A stretch of DNA of 5,505 bases from JANLQX01 sp043775075 (GTDB taxonomy: Bacteria > Actinomycetota > Acidimicrobiia > Acidimicrobiales > JANYDT01), in the NCBI GenBank assembly GCA_043775075.1, contig JAYVSS010000384.1, positions 1 through 5,505 on the forward strand. The letters run 5' to 3'. Shown in pieces: positions 4,959-5,505 of the stretch (positions are counted from its first letter, which is position 1; every line of letters begins with the position of its first letter). Both the position numbers and the translations under genes were made by a program. Below the pieces are notes generated by a model, which was given only the letters and a program-made list of their open reading frames with translations, searched no databases and had not been told where the DNA came from.

Positions 4959-5488
4959 TTGAGCAGACGGTCGACGCTCGCTCGACCGGTCCTGTAGCGC
5001 TGCACCAGCTCGGCTTGGATGGAGTCGTACACCACGTGAAGCTGACGACGCTCTTCGCTCACCTGGCGCTCCAGTTCGGCGAGGGAGTCGGTCAGCGCAC
5101 CGAGAGAGGCACCGTCGAGTTCACCCACCGTTTCGATGGCCAGTCCGCTCGACGCCCGTTCAATGCGGGCCTCGGCCCACGCCTCCTGATCGTCACGAGG
5201 GTTATCGCTCATGAGACGGCCCCGGCCACTGCTCGGTGCTGCTGCCGCCGACAAAACACGGGTCAGCCGATCGACGACGCTTTCGGTCATCCCCGCCCCG
5301 CTCCGGCGGCCCTCAAGCTCGGCCCCGATGATGTCGAGGCGGCCCTGGGTCAGGCGCCGCAGGTACGACGCCGCCTCCTCCAATTGGTGACACTCATGAC
5401 GACGAGCCCGCAGCTCGTCGTCGTCCCAGTCAGCCAGACCATCGAGATAGTCCGGCGACAGGACCCGGGAGAGATGACGATTGGCCAC
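4955..5488 (-). CDS. rsiG: RsiG-type c-di-GMP-binding anti-sigma factor (AmfC-like)
   Basis: A 177-residue, largely helical, soluble protein. In Streptomyces, RsiG bound to c-di-GMP sequesters the sporulation sigma factor WhiG; each of its two long coiled-coil helices carries E-x3-S-x2-R-x3-Q-x3-D. Here the first copy is exact: E37, S41, R44, Q48, D52, inside EEAASYLRRLTQGRLDI. A second copy lies in the C-terminal helix: E140, S144, R147, H151, D155, with His replacing Gln. Residues 60-117 form a Gly/Ser/Pro-rich and acidic linker. The N-terminal DYLDGLADWDDDELRARRHEC also fits the family. Older annotations call such proteins aerial mycelium formation protein. The start is the GTG at 5488: an in-frame TAG lies 9 nt upstream, and the next Met is residue 67, past motif 1. 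No sigma factor gene is in the window. The family call is strong; the partner is inferred. Confidence 0.82.
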   Translation of the reverse strand: MANRHLSRVLSPDYLDGLADWDDDELRARRHECHQLEEAASYLRRLTQGRLDIIGAELEGRRSGAGMTESVVDRLTRVLSAAAAPSSGRGRLMSDNPRDDQEAWAEARIERASSGLAIETVGELDGASLGALTDSLAELERQVSEERRQLHVVYDSIQAELVQRYRTGRASVDRLLK

Positions 5489-5505
5489 GCCGCCACGCTA
5501 GCGGA

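Overview
This 5.5 kb, GC-rich window comes from an actinobacterium (Actinomycetota). Two genes point there: a near-complete MshA, the first glycosyltransferase of mycothiol synthesis, and a homologue of RsiG, the c-di-GMP-dependent anti-sigma factor first described in Streptomyces. An actinobacterial-type YbjN protein agrees. The class cannot be fixed from the sequence. The divergent sequences and the gene mix would suit a lineage outside the well-studied filamentous and mycolic-acid groups, but that is a guess.

All seven recognisable genes lie on the minus strand, so transcription runs from right to left. In that order they are: (1) an RsiG-type anti-sigma factor (4955-5488), whose TGA stop overlaps the GTG start of (2) a small XRE-family regulator (4518-4958); a 164-nt gap; (3) mshA (3139-4353); a 95-nt gap holding 15-bp tandem repeats; (4) a YbjN-domain protein (2570-3040); a 348-nt gap with a candidate promoter and 18-bp repeats; (5) proC, pyrroline-5-carboxylate reductase (1409-2221); a 282-nt gap with an array of short repeats; (6) an HSL-type alpha/beta hydrolase (200-1126) with a clear ribosome binding site; and (7) the first 47 codons of an S-adenosyl-L-methionine hydrolase/adenosyltransferase (SAM_HAT, DUF62), cut by the left edge of the window.

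Most of this is actinobacterial housekeeping: thiol buffering (MshA), proline synthesis (ProC), an esterase and a SAM-cleaving enzyme. The neighbourhood of an XRE regulator, mshA, a YbjN protein and proC recalls a gene cluster known from mycobacteria. The most interesting part is the right end. The RsiG homologue carries a perfect copy of the c-di-GMP signature E-x3-S-x2-R-x3-Q-x3-D and a second copy with His in place of Gln, and it is translationally coupled to a DNA-binding regulator. The second point of interest is the gap between proC and the hydrolase gene. It holds five copies of an approximately 18-bp motif in 20-bp register, two in one orientation and three in the other, meeting at a CGACGTCG palindrome. 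This could be the remnant of a mobile element's ends or an operator array. I found no tRNA, rRNA, CRISPR array or intact insertion sequence.
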